Assembly: GCA_964397555.1 (NCBI GenBank)
Contig: CAYNJF010000066.1
Location: 1-11,571, forward strand
Length of the DNA: 11,571 nt
Source: CAYNJF01 sp964397555
GTDB lineage: Bacteria; Pseudomonadota; Gammaproteobacteria; Berkiellales; Berkiellaceae
Direction of reading: 5' to 3'
The position numbers and the translations under genes were made by a program. Within the stretch, counting starts at the first letter, position 1. Every line of letters begins with the position of its first letter. Positions 1 to 8,143 of this stretch are shown piece after piece. The notes beneath the pieces were generated by a model. That model was not told where the DNA came from. It saw only the letters and a program-made list of their open reading frames with translations, and did no database searches.

Positions 1-2202
1 CATGATTCTAAGTCTAAATCAGATAAGAACAACCACAATCATCGTCAATTGAGTGATCACAAACAAAGATCAATCCTTGGGTTATCGTTTGGATTAGCGT
101 TAATGGTATTATCGCTTACAGGTATTGCAATGCCTATCTTGGCAAATATCGCTGTTAATCTTACCTCGGTTCTTTTGACCATATATCTTGGTAAAAATCT
201 ATACCAAACAGCATGGAATCAAATTCAAAAAGGGCGTGTTAGCATGGCAACGCTGTATTCGACCAGCACATTGACCATGCTCGGCCTTTCTCTTACAAGT
301 CTGTTTAATCCGAACATGCCAATTATGATGGAGTCAGCGTCTTTGGTGTTAGGACTATGGCATCTAAGTGAATACATTGAGCATACCTTGGTTGACAACC
401 TCACTTCGAAACTCGACATTCGAGACATTGCTCCTGAACAAGTCTCTCTTACGGGCAATAAACAGCTCATAAACAGTAATCATCTTATGCCCAATGATGA
501 ATATCAAATTCAAGCAGGGCATATTATTCCAGTAGATAGCATTGTATTAGAAGATGCCATATTGGATACATCTCGTATCAATGGAAACCCACACCCCAAA
601 AGGTACAAAGCAGGCTCAAAAATTAAAGCTGGCGCCTTAAGCGCGACAAGCAAGCCCTTGATGCTAAAAGCTACGAGACCTTTTAAGCACTCGTATTTAT
701 CTGAAATAGCTCGACGTATCGAGCAAAAAAGTCATGAGAAGGCACCCTTGGAGGTGTTTGCCGATCAAGTATTAAAGTATTTTGTCCCAGCGATATTGTT
801 TGCGGCCGCACTCACTGGGCCAGTATTAACTTACCTATACAGCTCTACCATCGCTTTAGAGTCTGTCATTACCATTCTTGTGAGTGCATGTCCTTGCGCT
901 TTGAGCTTGATCACACCACTTGCCGTAAAAATGGGCATGCGCAAATCAATAGACATTGGACTTCAATTTACGGATGGAAGAGCTTTCCAATCAATGGGGA
1001 ATGTCGATACCTTCGTGTTTGATCTAAATGGCACTCTAACGAAAGGTAAGCCCGTAGTTACAAATTTTTGGCTTGATGACAAAGTCAACCCACAAGACAT
1101 TATTGCCTTAGAAAGACATGCTGAACATCCCATTGCTAAAACGATCATAAGTAGTTTATCAAAGGAAAAATTATCTAACGCCTCAGAAATTGAAGTAGTC
1201 CAGATAGACAGGTCATTCCACTCTGGCATTCGTGGCATCATAGGCGGTAAAGAATACATCATTGGCAACATTGATATGCTTAATAAGCATCAAATTGTTG
1301 TTCAAAGACCTAGGATTAAAAGCTCTAAACATGAATCAGTAATCTATGTCGTCTCTGAAAAGCAGGTAGTGGGTGAATTTAGCATATCAGACCCACTAAA
1401 AAGCGATGCAATTGCATTACTATCTCAACTAAAAGCTTCAGGCAAAGAGATCCATATCTGCACAGGTTCCGATGAGGATACTGCCTATTACTTTGCTAAA
1501 AGGCTGGGAATAAATAGCCAATACGTATTAGCAAAAGCTTCAGGCGGCTTATCTGATGAAAAGCAGATTTCCAAAGAAGCTTACATTAGTAAACTTCAAA
1601 GTAACGGCAAAAATGTTGCCATGGTCGGTGATGGTGTTAATGATATCTTATCGCTAAAAAAAGCGAATATCGGCATTGCAATTTGTACTAACGATAATAA
1701 TGAATATGTCAAACAACATGCAGGGCTTATCTTAAGCCAACTTTCAATGATACCTAAAGCGCTTGGTATATCATCCGCCACAAAACATAACATCATTCAG
1801 AATCTAACGCTAAGCCTGTCATACAATAGCTTCGTCATCATTGCATCCGCGGGTGCTTTTTTATCAGTTGGACTCACCATCACACCATCGGTCGGTGTAA
1901 GTCTCGTGATTGTCGAATCTGCAATAGTCTTTGCAAACCTTCACAGACTATCATTTAAGCTAAATCAGATGATACAACAAGCTCGAAATCTTACCGACTT
2001 AAGTCTTCATCAGGATTTAAAAACCCATTTAAATAACAAAGAAACCAATGCACGTGAGTTAAGTCCATCAGAACATGGCTGTCTACAAAGTGAGTCATTA
2101 CCAGGAATAAGGCTCTCTAGACCGAGGCCTTCCGTAACAAGCAACCATGGCCTAAATCCTAACAATGAAAAAGAAATCACAAGACCACAATTAAGGTACT
2201 AA
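1..2202 (+). CDS. P1B-type heavy-metal (copper-like) ATPase, 5'-truncated by window edge, with degenerate catalytic motifs
   Basis: Probably a metal-transporting P1B ATPase of the inner membrane. The frame is open from base 1 and starts with a His/Asn-rich stretch. The first possible start, TTG at 49, has no ribosome binding site, so the true start lies outside the window. Counting residues from that TTG: membrane pairs at about 8-50 and 66-112, an actuator region near 160-215, membrane pair with the CPC motif (C281-P-C283), P- and N-domains, HP at 360-361, GDGVND at 527-532, then two final membrane helices. The copper-type NxxxxxxYN pattern is present in the first of these, but the usual following Pro and the later MxxSS are not. 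Three signature motifs are altered: TGES reads NGNP (178-181), DKTGT reads DLNGT (D325 kept) and TGD reads TGS (472-474). A hydrophilic tail of about 80 residues follows the last helix. Family assignment is firm; activity and metal are uncertain. Confidence 0.85.
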   Translation, partial: HDSKSKSDKNNHNHRQLSDHKQRSILGLSFGLALMVLSLTGIAMPILANIAVNLTSVLLTIYLGKNLYQTAWNQIQKGRVSMATLYSTSTLTMLGLSLTSLFNPNMPIMMESASLVLGLWHLSEYIEHTLVDNLTSKLDIRDIAPEQVSLTGNKQLINSNHLMPNDEYQIQAGHIIPVDSIVLEDAILDTSRINGNPHPKRYKAGSKIKAGALSATSKPLMLKATRPFKHSYLSEIARRIEQKSHEKAPLEVFADQVLKYFVPAILFAAALTGPVLTYLYSSTIALESVITILVSACPCALSLITPLAVKMGMRKSIDIGLQFTDGRAFQSMGNVDTFVFDLNGTLTKGKPVVTNFWLDDKVNPQDIIALERHAEHPIAKTIISSLSKEKLSNASEIEVVQIDRSFHSGIRGIIGGKEYIIGNIDMLNKHQIVVQRPRIKSSKHESVIYVVSEKQVVGEFSISDPLKSDAIALLSQLKASGKEIHICTGSDEDTAYYFAKRLGINSQYVLAKASGGLSDEKQISKEAYISKLQSNGKNVAMVGDGVNDILSLKKANIGIAICTNDNNEYVKQHAGLILSQLSMIPKALGISSATKHNIIQNLTLSLSYNSFVIIASAGAFLSVGLTITPSVGVSLVIVESAIVFANLHRLSFKLNQMIQQARNLTDLSLHQDLKTHLNNKETNARELSPSEHGCLQSESLPGIRLSRPRPSVTSNHGLNPNNEKEITRPQLRY

Positions 2203-2220
2203 AGAACTAAGTATCACTTG

Positions 2221-2237
2221 AAATACGCTGAGTATTT
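2221..2237 (+). repeat. Small inverted repeat between two genes
   Basis: AAATAC, a 5-base loop, then GTATTT, lying in the 71-base gap between the ATPase gene and the repeat/nucleotidyltransferase gene. The stem is only 6 A/T-rich pairs and no T-tract follows, so it is not a convincing terminator. The short same-strand gap leaves open that the two genes are co-transcribed. Confidence 0.25.
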
Positions 2238-2273
2238 AGCCACCATGTAAAAAAATAATAAGGCTAATACCCA

Positions 2274-4592
2274 ATGTTACGTGAGCAACCAACCGCCAGT
2301 TCTTATCGTGTTATGCGAGAGGCCAAACGATTAAGAAATGAAAATCGTTACACTGAATCAAACGAATTAATAAAAAGTCTGCCAAACTGGCAAACCAATC
2401 AATTTGCTCTCTATGAGTTAGCGGTTAACTGTGATTTAAACCATGAGCATGCTTTAACGCAGGGCTATTTGACCAGCATCCCTGACTGGTTCAATAATTT
2501 TCAAATATTGAAACGCCTAGCGAATAGCTATTTTAAATCAGATTTATATTGGCTCGCGAAAGATACCTACCAAAGAATACCTTATCATCATCGTGATCGT
2601 TCTCTGCTTTTAAACCTATCATTCTGTTATGAAAAAACATCCAGTTTTGGTGCGGCCATGCTTACGCTTCAACAAATTGAAGGTTGGCCCAGAGATAGAG
2701 TTGCGAAATCAGCCATTGCCCGTTGTTGTTTGAAAGCAGGGGAGTACTCAAAAGCAATAACGATTATAAAATCGATTGAAAATTGGCAATTACAATCTGA
2801 GCTATTAATACTTATCGGTAACTGTTACGAATGTAAAGGGGAATATCAACATGCTTTACAGGCTTACCAAAGGATTCTCCAATGGCACCGAAATATAGAC
2901 ATAGTACAAAGGATTGCTCGCTGTCATAAGCATCTAGGACAACACCAACAAGCCATAGATACCTGCAAAACATTTAATGAATGGTTTAAACACAAAAGCC
3001 TATTAATTTTTATCGCGGATGAATACAGCGCTTTAATGAACTATGATGCTGAGGTTGCTCATCTAAAAAAGATACATGAATGGGATTTTGACTTAAAACT
3101 TATTTTACGCGTTGTTGAATGTTTGAAATCACAGAGTAAGCATAAAGAATCAATATCTCTAATGTTCTCTTGTCAATATAAAGTCGATAAAAATGAACTA
3201 TTTGCTCATATTGGGCTGTGCTTTTTTGAAATGAATAATTTTGATACTGCTCTGACTTGGTTTATTAAATGTGATAAATGGAGAGAAAACCCTAAAGCAT
3301 TGCTTGGGGTATCATTGGTTTATCTTGCCAGAGAAGATATCATCAACTATGGAAGAATCGTTAAAATAGCTCTAGACAAATTCCCTGAAGAAGTATCATT
3401 TCAACTTGAATGGCTTCGTTTTCTTGTTAGAACTGAAGATGAAGTGGCAGTTAAAACATACCTATACAACAACCTAAATTTTTTGTGCAAAGATTTTAAA
3501 ATTCAGTTACATATTCTAAAATATTTTGCCTTTTTGAACAATAAGCCTCTGCTGGAAGATATTTTGGTGTCTTTACATGAACTCTATAAAAACAATGGTC
3601 CATTTCTTGAAAAAATTAATGAAATTGCAAGTATAGAAGTTACAAAGCCCTATCCCTCGGCAAGACAATCGCCTGCAGTCTCACCTTTGCCAACGATCCA
3701 GGTAGCGGTTTCTGAGCAGATAGGTTTAAGATTTGAGCAACTTGAGGAAATAACCTCAGGCTCATATCTTGTTGGAAGTAGCGCATTAAAACTTATCACA
3801 GGCCAAGAAGAACATAGCCCCAATGATGATCTGGATTTTATTGCATTCTCAGAGCCCAGTCATGAACAACTTGAGCGTTGTCACTACCAACGCTCAAGAC
3901 ATATACCAGGTTTATACACTCGAAGACATCCAAAAGAGACCATTGATTTACTTTTTGTTCCGCAATCACATGGCTCCATAACGTCTCAAATCCTGACAAG
4001 CTCATTCAGTAGAGACTATACGATCTGCACACTTTTCATAAATAGTGCAGGTGTTACCTACGATCCAACAGGGAAAGGGGTAGCTGACGCGGAACAAAGA
4101 ATATTGAGGCCAACAAGAGAGCCCAAAGTTCTCTTTGCAGAGGACCCTATACGCGCCCTAAGAGCGATAAAATACATATCACGAGGCTTTGAGCCGACAC
4201 AGGAACTCGAAGAAGCTTTATTAAACTGGCAACTCAATGAAAACACAAATTCAATCATACTAAGGAATGCGATTAACAAAGCATTAATGACTGAAAACAA
4301 AGAGAAATATAGAGACGCGCTGATCAAATATGGTTTAGCTAGAAAACTCAACGATGCCTTAAGTGGCTTTGGATTTAATTTTACTACCGAATTTATTCGG
4401 TTCGGTGGCATTTTAAACACTCGTGAAAAAGGCCCAATTTTATTCTCAAGAGATACTACCTATTGGGGCAACCCAAGATTAAATCCAAGAGGAAAAGGTG
4501 GAGAAGAGATAGTTGAGTCACAGACAAACAAGTACTGTCAGGATCTTGAATCTCAAAGCAGAGCTCACAAAAAAGGCTTATATTACTCCTAA
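2274..4592 (+). CDS. TPR-like 33-residue-repeat protein fused to a poly(A) polymerase/CCA-adding-type nucleotidyltransferase
   Basis: A 772-residue cytoplasmic-type protein with no signal peptide or membrane segment. Residues 7-336 form ten tandem repeats of exactly 33 residues, ending at positions 39, 72, 105, 138, 171, 204, 237, 270, 303 and 336; eight of these ten are Trp. The helix pattern (A-x-C-Y, then G-x-Y-x-x-A-I) is TPR-like. From about 480 comes a class II nucleotidyltransferase head: YLVGSS at 498-503, the metal-binding DLD (D519, D521), ID at 557-558, RDYT (R580-D581), and EDPIRALR at 623-630, as in PcnB and CCA-adding enzymes. The glycine signature is GS instead of the usual GG. 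The C-terminus only partly resembles the RNA-binding part of those enzymes. AAGG sits 10 bases before the ATG. A housekeeping PcnB or Cca is much shorter and has no such N-terminus, so this is a specialised enzyme of unknown substrate, possibly RNA or a protein target bound by the solenoid. Confidence 0.85.
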   Translation: MLREQPTASSYRVMREAKRLRNENRYTESNELIKSLPNWQTNQFALYELAVNCDLNHEHALTQGYLTSIPDWFNNFQILKRLANSYFKSDLYWLAKDTYQRIPYHHRDRSLLLNLSFCYEKTSSFGAAMLTLQQIEGWPRDRVAKSAIARCCLKAGEYSKAITIIKSIENWQLQSELLILIGNCYECKGEYQHALQAYQRILQWHRNIDIVQRIARCHKHLGQHQQAIDTCKTFNEWFKHKSLLIFIADEYSALMNYDAEVAHLKKIHEWDFDLKLILRVVECLKSQSKHKESISLMFSCQYKVDKNELFAHIGLCFFEMNNFDTALTWFIKCDKWRENPKALLGVSLVYLAREDIINYGRIVKIALDKFPEEVSFQLEWLRFLVRTEDEVAVKTYLYNNLNFLCKDFKIQLHILKYFAFLNNKPLLEDILVSLHELYKNNGPFLEKINEIASIEVTKPYPSARQSPAVSPLPTIQVAVSEQIGLRFEQLEEITSGSYLVGSSALKLITGQEEHSPNDDLDFIAFSEPSHEQLERCHYQRSRHIPGLYTRRHPKETIDLLFVPQSHGSITSQILTSSFSRDYTICTLFINSAGVTYDPTGKGVADAEQRILRPTREPKVLFAEDPIRALRAIKYISRGFEPTQELEEALLNWQLNENTNSIILRNAINKALMTENKEKYRDALIKYGLARKLNDALSGFGFNFTTEFIRFGGILNTREKGPILFSRDTTYWGNPRLNPRGKGGEEIVESQTNKYCQDLESQSRAHKKGLYYS

Positions 4593-4717
4593 TGTATCAA
4601 GTGACTCATGCCTACTCGATGTCATGGTATCTTTACTATCATTTCGTTAAGATAGATAAGAGTGCCACTTTAAAGTTAGAATGAAAACATAAGCAAAGAT
4701 AATTAAAAGGATTTTTT

Positions 4718-5956
4718 ATGTATACAGTACTTATCATCTTTTTTGTCTTTGCCATCTCAATGTCATTCTTGTGCTCTTTATGGGAGGCCGTTCTATTAAG
4801 CATTACTCCCACGTATACGCAAATAAAGGTGAAAGAAAATCACTTTCTAGGTAAACAGCTTAAAAATTTTAAAGAACAAATCGATAAGCCTTTGTCCGCC
4901 ATTCTGACTTTAAATACCATTGCCCATACTGTAGGGGCTATAGGAGTCGGTGAGCAGGCATCGATAATCTGGGGCGGAACTAGCCCGTACGTGACAAAAC
5001 TGATTGTACCGGCTTCCATGACCTTGGCCATTCTCTTGTTGTCCGAAATCATTCCAAAGACCATTGGAGCTAATTACTGGAAAAGATTCGTTCCGTTCAC
5101 GGTTGTATCTCTAACTATACTTATACGTCTTTTATACCCATTGGTCTGGCTGTGTCAGCTGCTAACTCGTTTGTTTCCAAGTCATGGGGCGAAAAATATC
5201 CTTACCCGAAATGATTTTTTGGCATTAACCGCAATAGGGGAATCTCATGGCATTTTTGAGGAAAGTGAAGCTGATCTGATTGAGAAAACACTCGATTTCT
5301 ATGAAATTAACGCAAGAGAAGTCATGAGACCCGCCCATGAAATGGTCAGCATCAGTAAAGACTCATCCATTGAGCAGATATACGAGATTATAAAGAAGCA
5401 TCGATATACACGCTACCCCGTGTATGAAGGGAATAAGAATAAGATTGTAGGTATTATTCATATCAAGGATCTGTTGACGAAAGAAGGCGTAAATAGCATT
5501 AATGAGATACTAAGGCCGATCATTAAAATCCAAGCCAAAATACCAGTCAATGCTGTTTTAAAAGAATTTAGGGAAGGACGTCCACACTTTGCCCTAGTTA
5601 TGAAGAACAAAAGGGTGCTTGGGTTTTTAACTTTAGATAATGTGCTGCAAGTTTTGCTTGGCATCATGAAAGACGAGTTTCATCATACTCATGTTGATTG
5701 GATCCTCAATGAAAATGGGAGCATAAGAGCGAAAGGGCGCTGTGCAATTTACTCATTAGAGCACCAGCTTGATATTGATATAGAGCATGATGATAGCGTT
5801 GAAACACTAGCTGAGCTCATCTATGAGAATATTAGTCATATTCCAAAAGAAAATGATTTAATATCCTTTGAAGACTTTGATGCGGTTATAGAAAAAATGC
5901 AAGGCGGCGTTATTATATCTGTGCTTATTCAACCAAAGGAAAAAAATCCATCCTAA
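4718..5956 (+). CDS. CNNM/CorB-type membrane protein (DUF21, CBS pair, CorC/HlyC domain)
   Basis: A 412-residue protein of the hemolysin-related CNNM/CorB family, linked in other organisms to Mg2+ or Co2+ transport or resistance. The N-terminal DUF21 domain has hydrophobic helices at about 2-28, 57-78, 94-118 and 123-152, with the typical SEIIPKTIGA motif at 109-118. A CBS pair follows: the first from about VMRP (202-205) to 255, the second about 265-320. The CorC/HlyC C-terminal domain runs from about 327 to 405. Length and domain order match complete family members, so nothing appears missing. AAAAGG ends 7 bases before the ATG and supports this start. It lies 125 bases after the nucleotidyltransferase fusion, in the same direction, and may have its own promoter. 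The older name hemolysin is historical and does not mean haemolytic activity. Confidence 0.92.
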   Translation: MYTVLIIFFVFAISMSFLCSLWEAVLLSITPTYTQIKVKENHFLGKQLKNFKEQIDKPLSAILTLNTIAHTVGAIGVGEQASIIWGGTSPYVTKLIVPASMTLAILLLSEIIPKTIGANYWKRFVPFTVVSLTILIRLLYPLVWLCQLLTRLFPSHGAKNILTRNDFLALTAIGESHGIFEESEADLIEKTLDFYEINAREVMRPAHEMVSISKDSSIEQIYEIIKKHRYTRYPVYEGNKNKIVGIIHIKDLLTKEGVNSINEILRPIIKIQAKIPVNAVLKEFREGRPHFALVMKNKRVLGFLTLDNVLQVLLGIMKDEFHHTHVDWILNENGSIRAKGRCAIYSLEHQLDIDIEHDDSVETLAELIYENISHIPKENDLISFEDFDAVIEKMQGGVIISVLIQPKEKNPS

Positions 5957-6011
5957 GGAAGAACATAGATCAGAAACTCTTTTATGAAACCACTAAAGTA
6001 TATCTTCATAG

Positions 6012-6206
6012 TTAAACAATGCTTAAGATATTCTTTTCCAATACTGAAATTACATAAACATAATTATCACCAACTCCTTTATTGTGAACACCTTGCACAC
6101 CCAAGCTTCCCAATCTAAGTATATTCAGAACTTCATACTTCTTTTTATAAGCTGAGATTTCTTTATCGTTTACTAAGCATGGTTTGTCGGTATTTAGTTG
6201 GCGATG
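6012..6206 (-). pseudogene. Start-less reading-frame remnant, unrecognised
   Basis: On the - strand, 64 codons are open from just after a TAA (6209-6207) to a TAA at 6014-6012. The product reads like real protein: a charged stretch (VNDKEISAYKKKYEVL), then a Gly-rich part with GVHNKGVGDNYVYVIS, then a short amphipathic end. No ATG occurs in the frame; only internal TTG and GTG codons could start it, giving a fragment of about 35 residues or fewer. It converges on the CorB-type gene and its upstream end overlaps the region just before the ankyrin gene. I do not recognise the family. It is best read as the C-terminal remnant of a gene whose 5' part has been lost, though chance openness of an AT-rich strand is possible. 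Confidence 0.3.
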
Positions 6207-6256
6207 TTAGTCACGTTCGATATGCTTCGAAAAATTTTTATAATTCGGATTTCAAC

Positions 6257-6586
6257 ATGAGTGCAAAAGGGCCATATAGTAACCTAGAATTTTTACAGCA
6301 AGAACTGGATGACAGTTTAATCAAAGCTGCAATACTTGGTGACACTGAAGAGGTCATATGCTTGATTGAAAAGGGGGCATCACCTAGAGCTAAAGATGGC
6401 CAAGCTATAATGAAGGCAGCATTCAATGGTCATTCCCAAGTGATAAAACAACTAATAAGAGACGATGATACCTTAGCTAACATAAGAAACAGTTTTGCAC
6501 TCTACCTTGCTGCTTTTAATCATCATCAAGATGTTGTTATGTTGTTCCTAAGAAATAAAAATGTAATTGAATACAACAAATTTTAA
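6257..6586 (+). CDS. Short ankyrin-repeat protein, 5' part of a stop-interrupted gene
   Basis: The 109-residue product (from ATG 6257) contains about three ankyrin repeats: SLIKAAILGDTEEVICLIEK, then IMKAAFNGHSQVIKQLI, then LYLAAFNHHQDVVMLFL. Ankyrin repeats mediate protein-protein binding and are common in effectors of intracellular bacteria. An in-frame ATG at 6179 would add 26 residues that do not look like ankyrin and overlap the - strand remnant, so I prefer 6257. Neither start has a good ribosome binding site. A perfect TATAAT lies at 6239-6244, which would place transcription only a few bases before ATG 6257, but its -35 region is poor. Translation ends at TAA 6584-6586, in the middle of a frame that continues for another 106 codons, so the protein is probably a truncated version of a longer ancestor. 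Confidence 0.65.
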   Translation: MSAKGPYSNLEFLQQELDDSLIKAAILGDTEEVICLIEKGASPRAKDGQAIMKAAFNGHSQVIKQLIRDDDTLANIRNSFALYLAAFNHHQDVVMLFLRNKNVIEYNKF

Positions 6587-6907
6587 TCAATCTTTGAGGG
6601 TTTTGTTTCTCTTTCAAAAAAATATGAAGTTTTTCAACCTCAAATTCAACTTTCCCAATACTGGTCAATCATTGACGCAATAGCATATTCAGAATCTGAT
6701 CAATTAATATCACTTGGGGATTCATCTCAAGATGAATCAAGAGATTTAACCATGCCGAGGCAAGGTCCAATATTAATAAGCCCAATTAACAATAAATTCC
6801 GTGATAATGATTGTAGAGCTACAAACAGAAAAAGAAGTAGTAGTGTTGCAAATGATGGTGATGATGAAGGGCCAGATTTGAAAAAACAAAAACGGTCAAA
6901 TAAGTAA
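6587..6907 (+). pseudogene. 3' part of the interrupted ankyrin gene, with NLS-like basic tail
   Basis: Directly after TAA 6584-6586, the same reading frame stays open for 106 codons to TAA 6905-6907. Composition is protein-like: a hydrophobic/helical start (FEGFVSLSKKYEVFQPQIQL), a polar acidic middle with SLGDSSQDESRD, then NRKRSSS, an acidic GDDEGPD segment and a final KKQKRSNK. These two basic clusters resemble a nuclear localisation signal. With the upstream part it would make one protein of about 216 residues (6257-6907) interrupted by a single ochre stop. An internal ATG at 6752 could give a separate 51-residue peptide, but no ribosome binding site supports it. Alternatives are a sequencing error at 6584 or stop-codon readthrough. 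Confidence 0.6.
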
Positions 6908-7071
6908 AGCTACGTATAAGCACTTAATCATAGTGTAACTTTTCAGACCACCTATCCTTGATTCAACACATCTAATCAGAATAACAAATGAGTAAGTATT
7001 TTTACGAATAGTAAATAACAGGCCCCTGAGGTAAGTTGGGTATCACACACATGCTTGGACGAGGCATTACT

Positions 7072-8091
7072 ATGACTATTAAAGACGACTTTTTACTACT
7101 TATCCGCAACAAAGACATTGAAGGTCTTGAATTGTTAATCGCAAGCGAAGAAGGGCGACAATGCTTCAATGACAATTTTACTGAACTCTTTCAAAAGATG
7201 AACAAACCCAGCATACTTGATCCGTACCCGTTCAGCTTTGATGTTTTAGAGTTTTTATTGGAAAATTCATCAATTCAAGAGCAAAGTGAAGTAGCACCTC
7301 AATTAGATAAAATGATATCAGGGTTGACTGGTGAACAGTTTGGTGAGTTATTAGAACATCAATACGCACAGCTTTTTATTAAAAACAATTTAGAACATGT
7401 TATTAAGGGAATTCTGAACCATAAAAGTGCATCACATTCAATGATGACTTCCTTGACTTTAAAGTTTAAGAATAGCGATGAAGTTCTTTCTTGTTTAGGT
7501 GTGGTTGATATTCTTGTAAAACAAAATAAACTTAAATGCGCCGAGCTTCTTCTTTCCTCAATAGATGACGTTAAATTGCTTGAGAAAATACTCATTTATG
7601 TGAAGAACGCATACGCAGATACATTGAAATACTGGAATGAAAATGGAATGGCGCCTTACGATTGGCACCCTGAATATTTCGATATGCTTAATGATGATAG
7701 CATCCCCCTTGACCAACCTCGTAGGCTTATTCGTAAGAATGATAGACATACACTTGATCTATTTCATGAAGAATACTTGGCATTCGCTGAGATGAAGAAG
7801 CTTCAACGAGTTACTGTTGACGCATTATCTTTGGCTGGATATGACCGAGGTGAAACGGCATTAATACCTGATGTTATTGCTCTGATTGTTCCTTATGTTA
7901 CACCTGGTCCTCTTAACGAGGGGGATATCATAGAAAGAGTTGAAAGCATTAGAAACAAAGCAATTATTTTCACAGAAGCTGAAAGTAATACCTTTGGTTC
8001 AGAAGATACGAGCGAGGAGTTTAGCTCTGACTATGAAAAAGAATATGACATTAAGGAACCAGTCAACCTAAGAAATTATACCATTTCTTAA
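7072..8091 (+). CDS. Hypothetical helical protein, possibly with degenerate ankyrin-like repeats
   Basis: A 339-residue protein with no signal peptide or membrane helix; not recognised. The start at ATG 7072 is chosen because GAGG (7061-7064) stands 7 bases upstream; the frame also allows ATG 7051 and TTG 7036, which have poorer ribosome binding sites. Residues 1-170 carry helical Leu-rich units resembling worn ankyrin repeats (NKDIEGLELLI at 13-23, FDVLEFLLE at 56-64, KLKCAELLL at 153-161). A central part rich in aromatic residues and Asp follows (about 180-240). Near 264-276 is LIPDVIALIVPYV, similar in outline to short helical motifs of eukaryote-like effectors, though this is only an impression. 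The last 30 residues are acidic and Ser/Glu-rich. It stands alone, with its own terminator. A secreted effector role is inference from style and neighbourhood. Confidence 0.75.
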   Translation: MTIKDDFLLLIRNKDIEGLELLIASEEGRQCFNDNFTELFQKMNKPSILDPYPFSFDVLEFLLENSSIQEQSEVAPQLDKMISGLTGEQFGELLEHQYAQLFIKNNLEHVIKGILNHKSASHSMMTSLTLKFKNSDEVLSCLGVVDILVKQNKLKCAELLLSSIDDVKLLEKILIYVKNAYADTLKYWNENGMAPYDWHPEYFDMLNDDSIPLDQPRRLIRKNDRHTLDLFHEEYLAFAEMKKLQRVTVDALSLAGYDRGETALIPDVIALIVPYVTPGPLNEGDIIERVESIRNKAIIFTEAESNTFGSEDTSEEFSSDYEKEYDIKEPVNLRNYTIS

Positions 8092-8104
8092 GTTTATATC
8101 TTAG

Positions 8105-8143
8105 AAACGGGGTTATTGGATTCACGCAATGACCCTGTTTTTT
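8105..8143 (+). terminator. Rho-independent terminator after the 7072-8091 gene
   Basis: ACGGGGTTATTG (8107-8118) pairs with CAATGACCCTGT (8127-8138) over 12 positions, two of them G-T wobbles, with an 8-base loop; AA before the stem can pair with TT after it. Six T residues start at 8138. The hairpin begins 13 bases after the stop codon at 8091. Confidence 0.85.

Noticed and set aside
963..1271. 102-codon - strand frame
   Set aside because: It is antisense to the phosphorylation and nucleotide-binding domains of the P-type ATPase; composition is that of a shadow frame.
4058..4420. 120-codon - strand frame
   Set aside because: It lies wholly inside the nucleotidyltransferase domain, whose conserved motifs on the + strand fix the real frame; no ribosome binding site or recognisable domain on the - strand.
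5984..6118. 44-codon + strand frame after the CorB-type gene
   Set aside because: No ribosome binding site, low-complexity hydrophobic/basic composition, and the opposite strand gives a more protein-like sequence.
6216..6244. Possible promoter TTCGAT-17-TATAAT before the ankyrin gene
   Set aside because: The -10 is perfect but the -35 is poor, and transcription would start only about 6 bases before the ATG; AT-rich DNA yields such -10 matches by chance.
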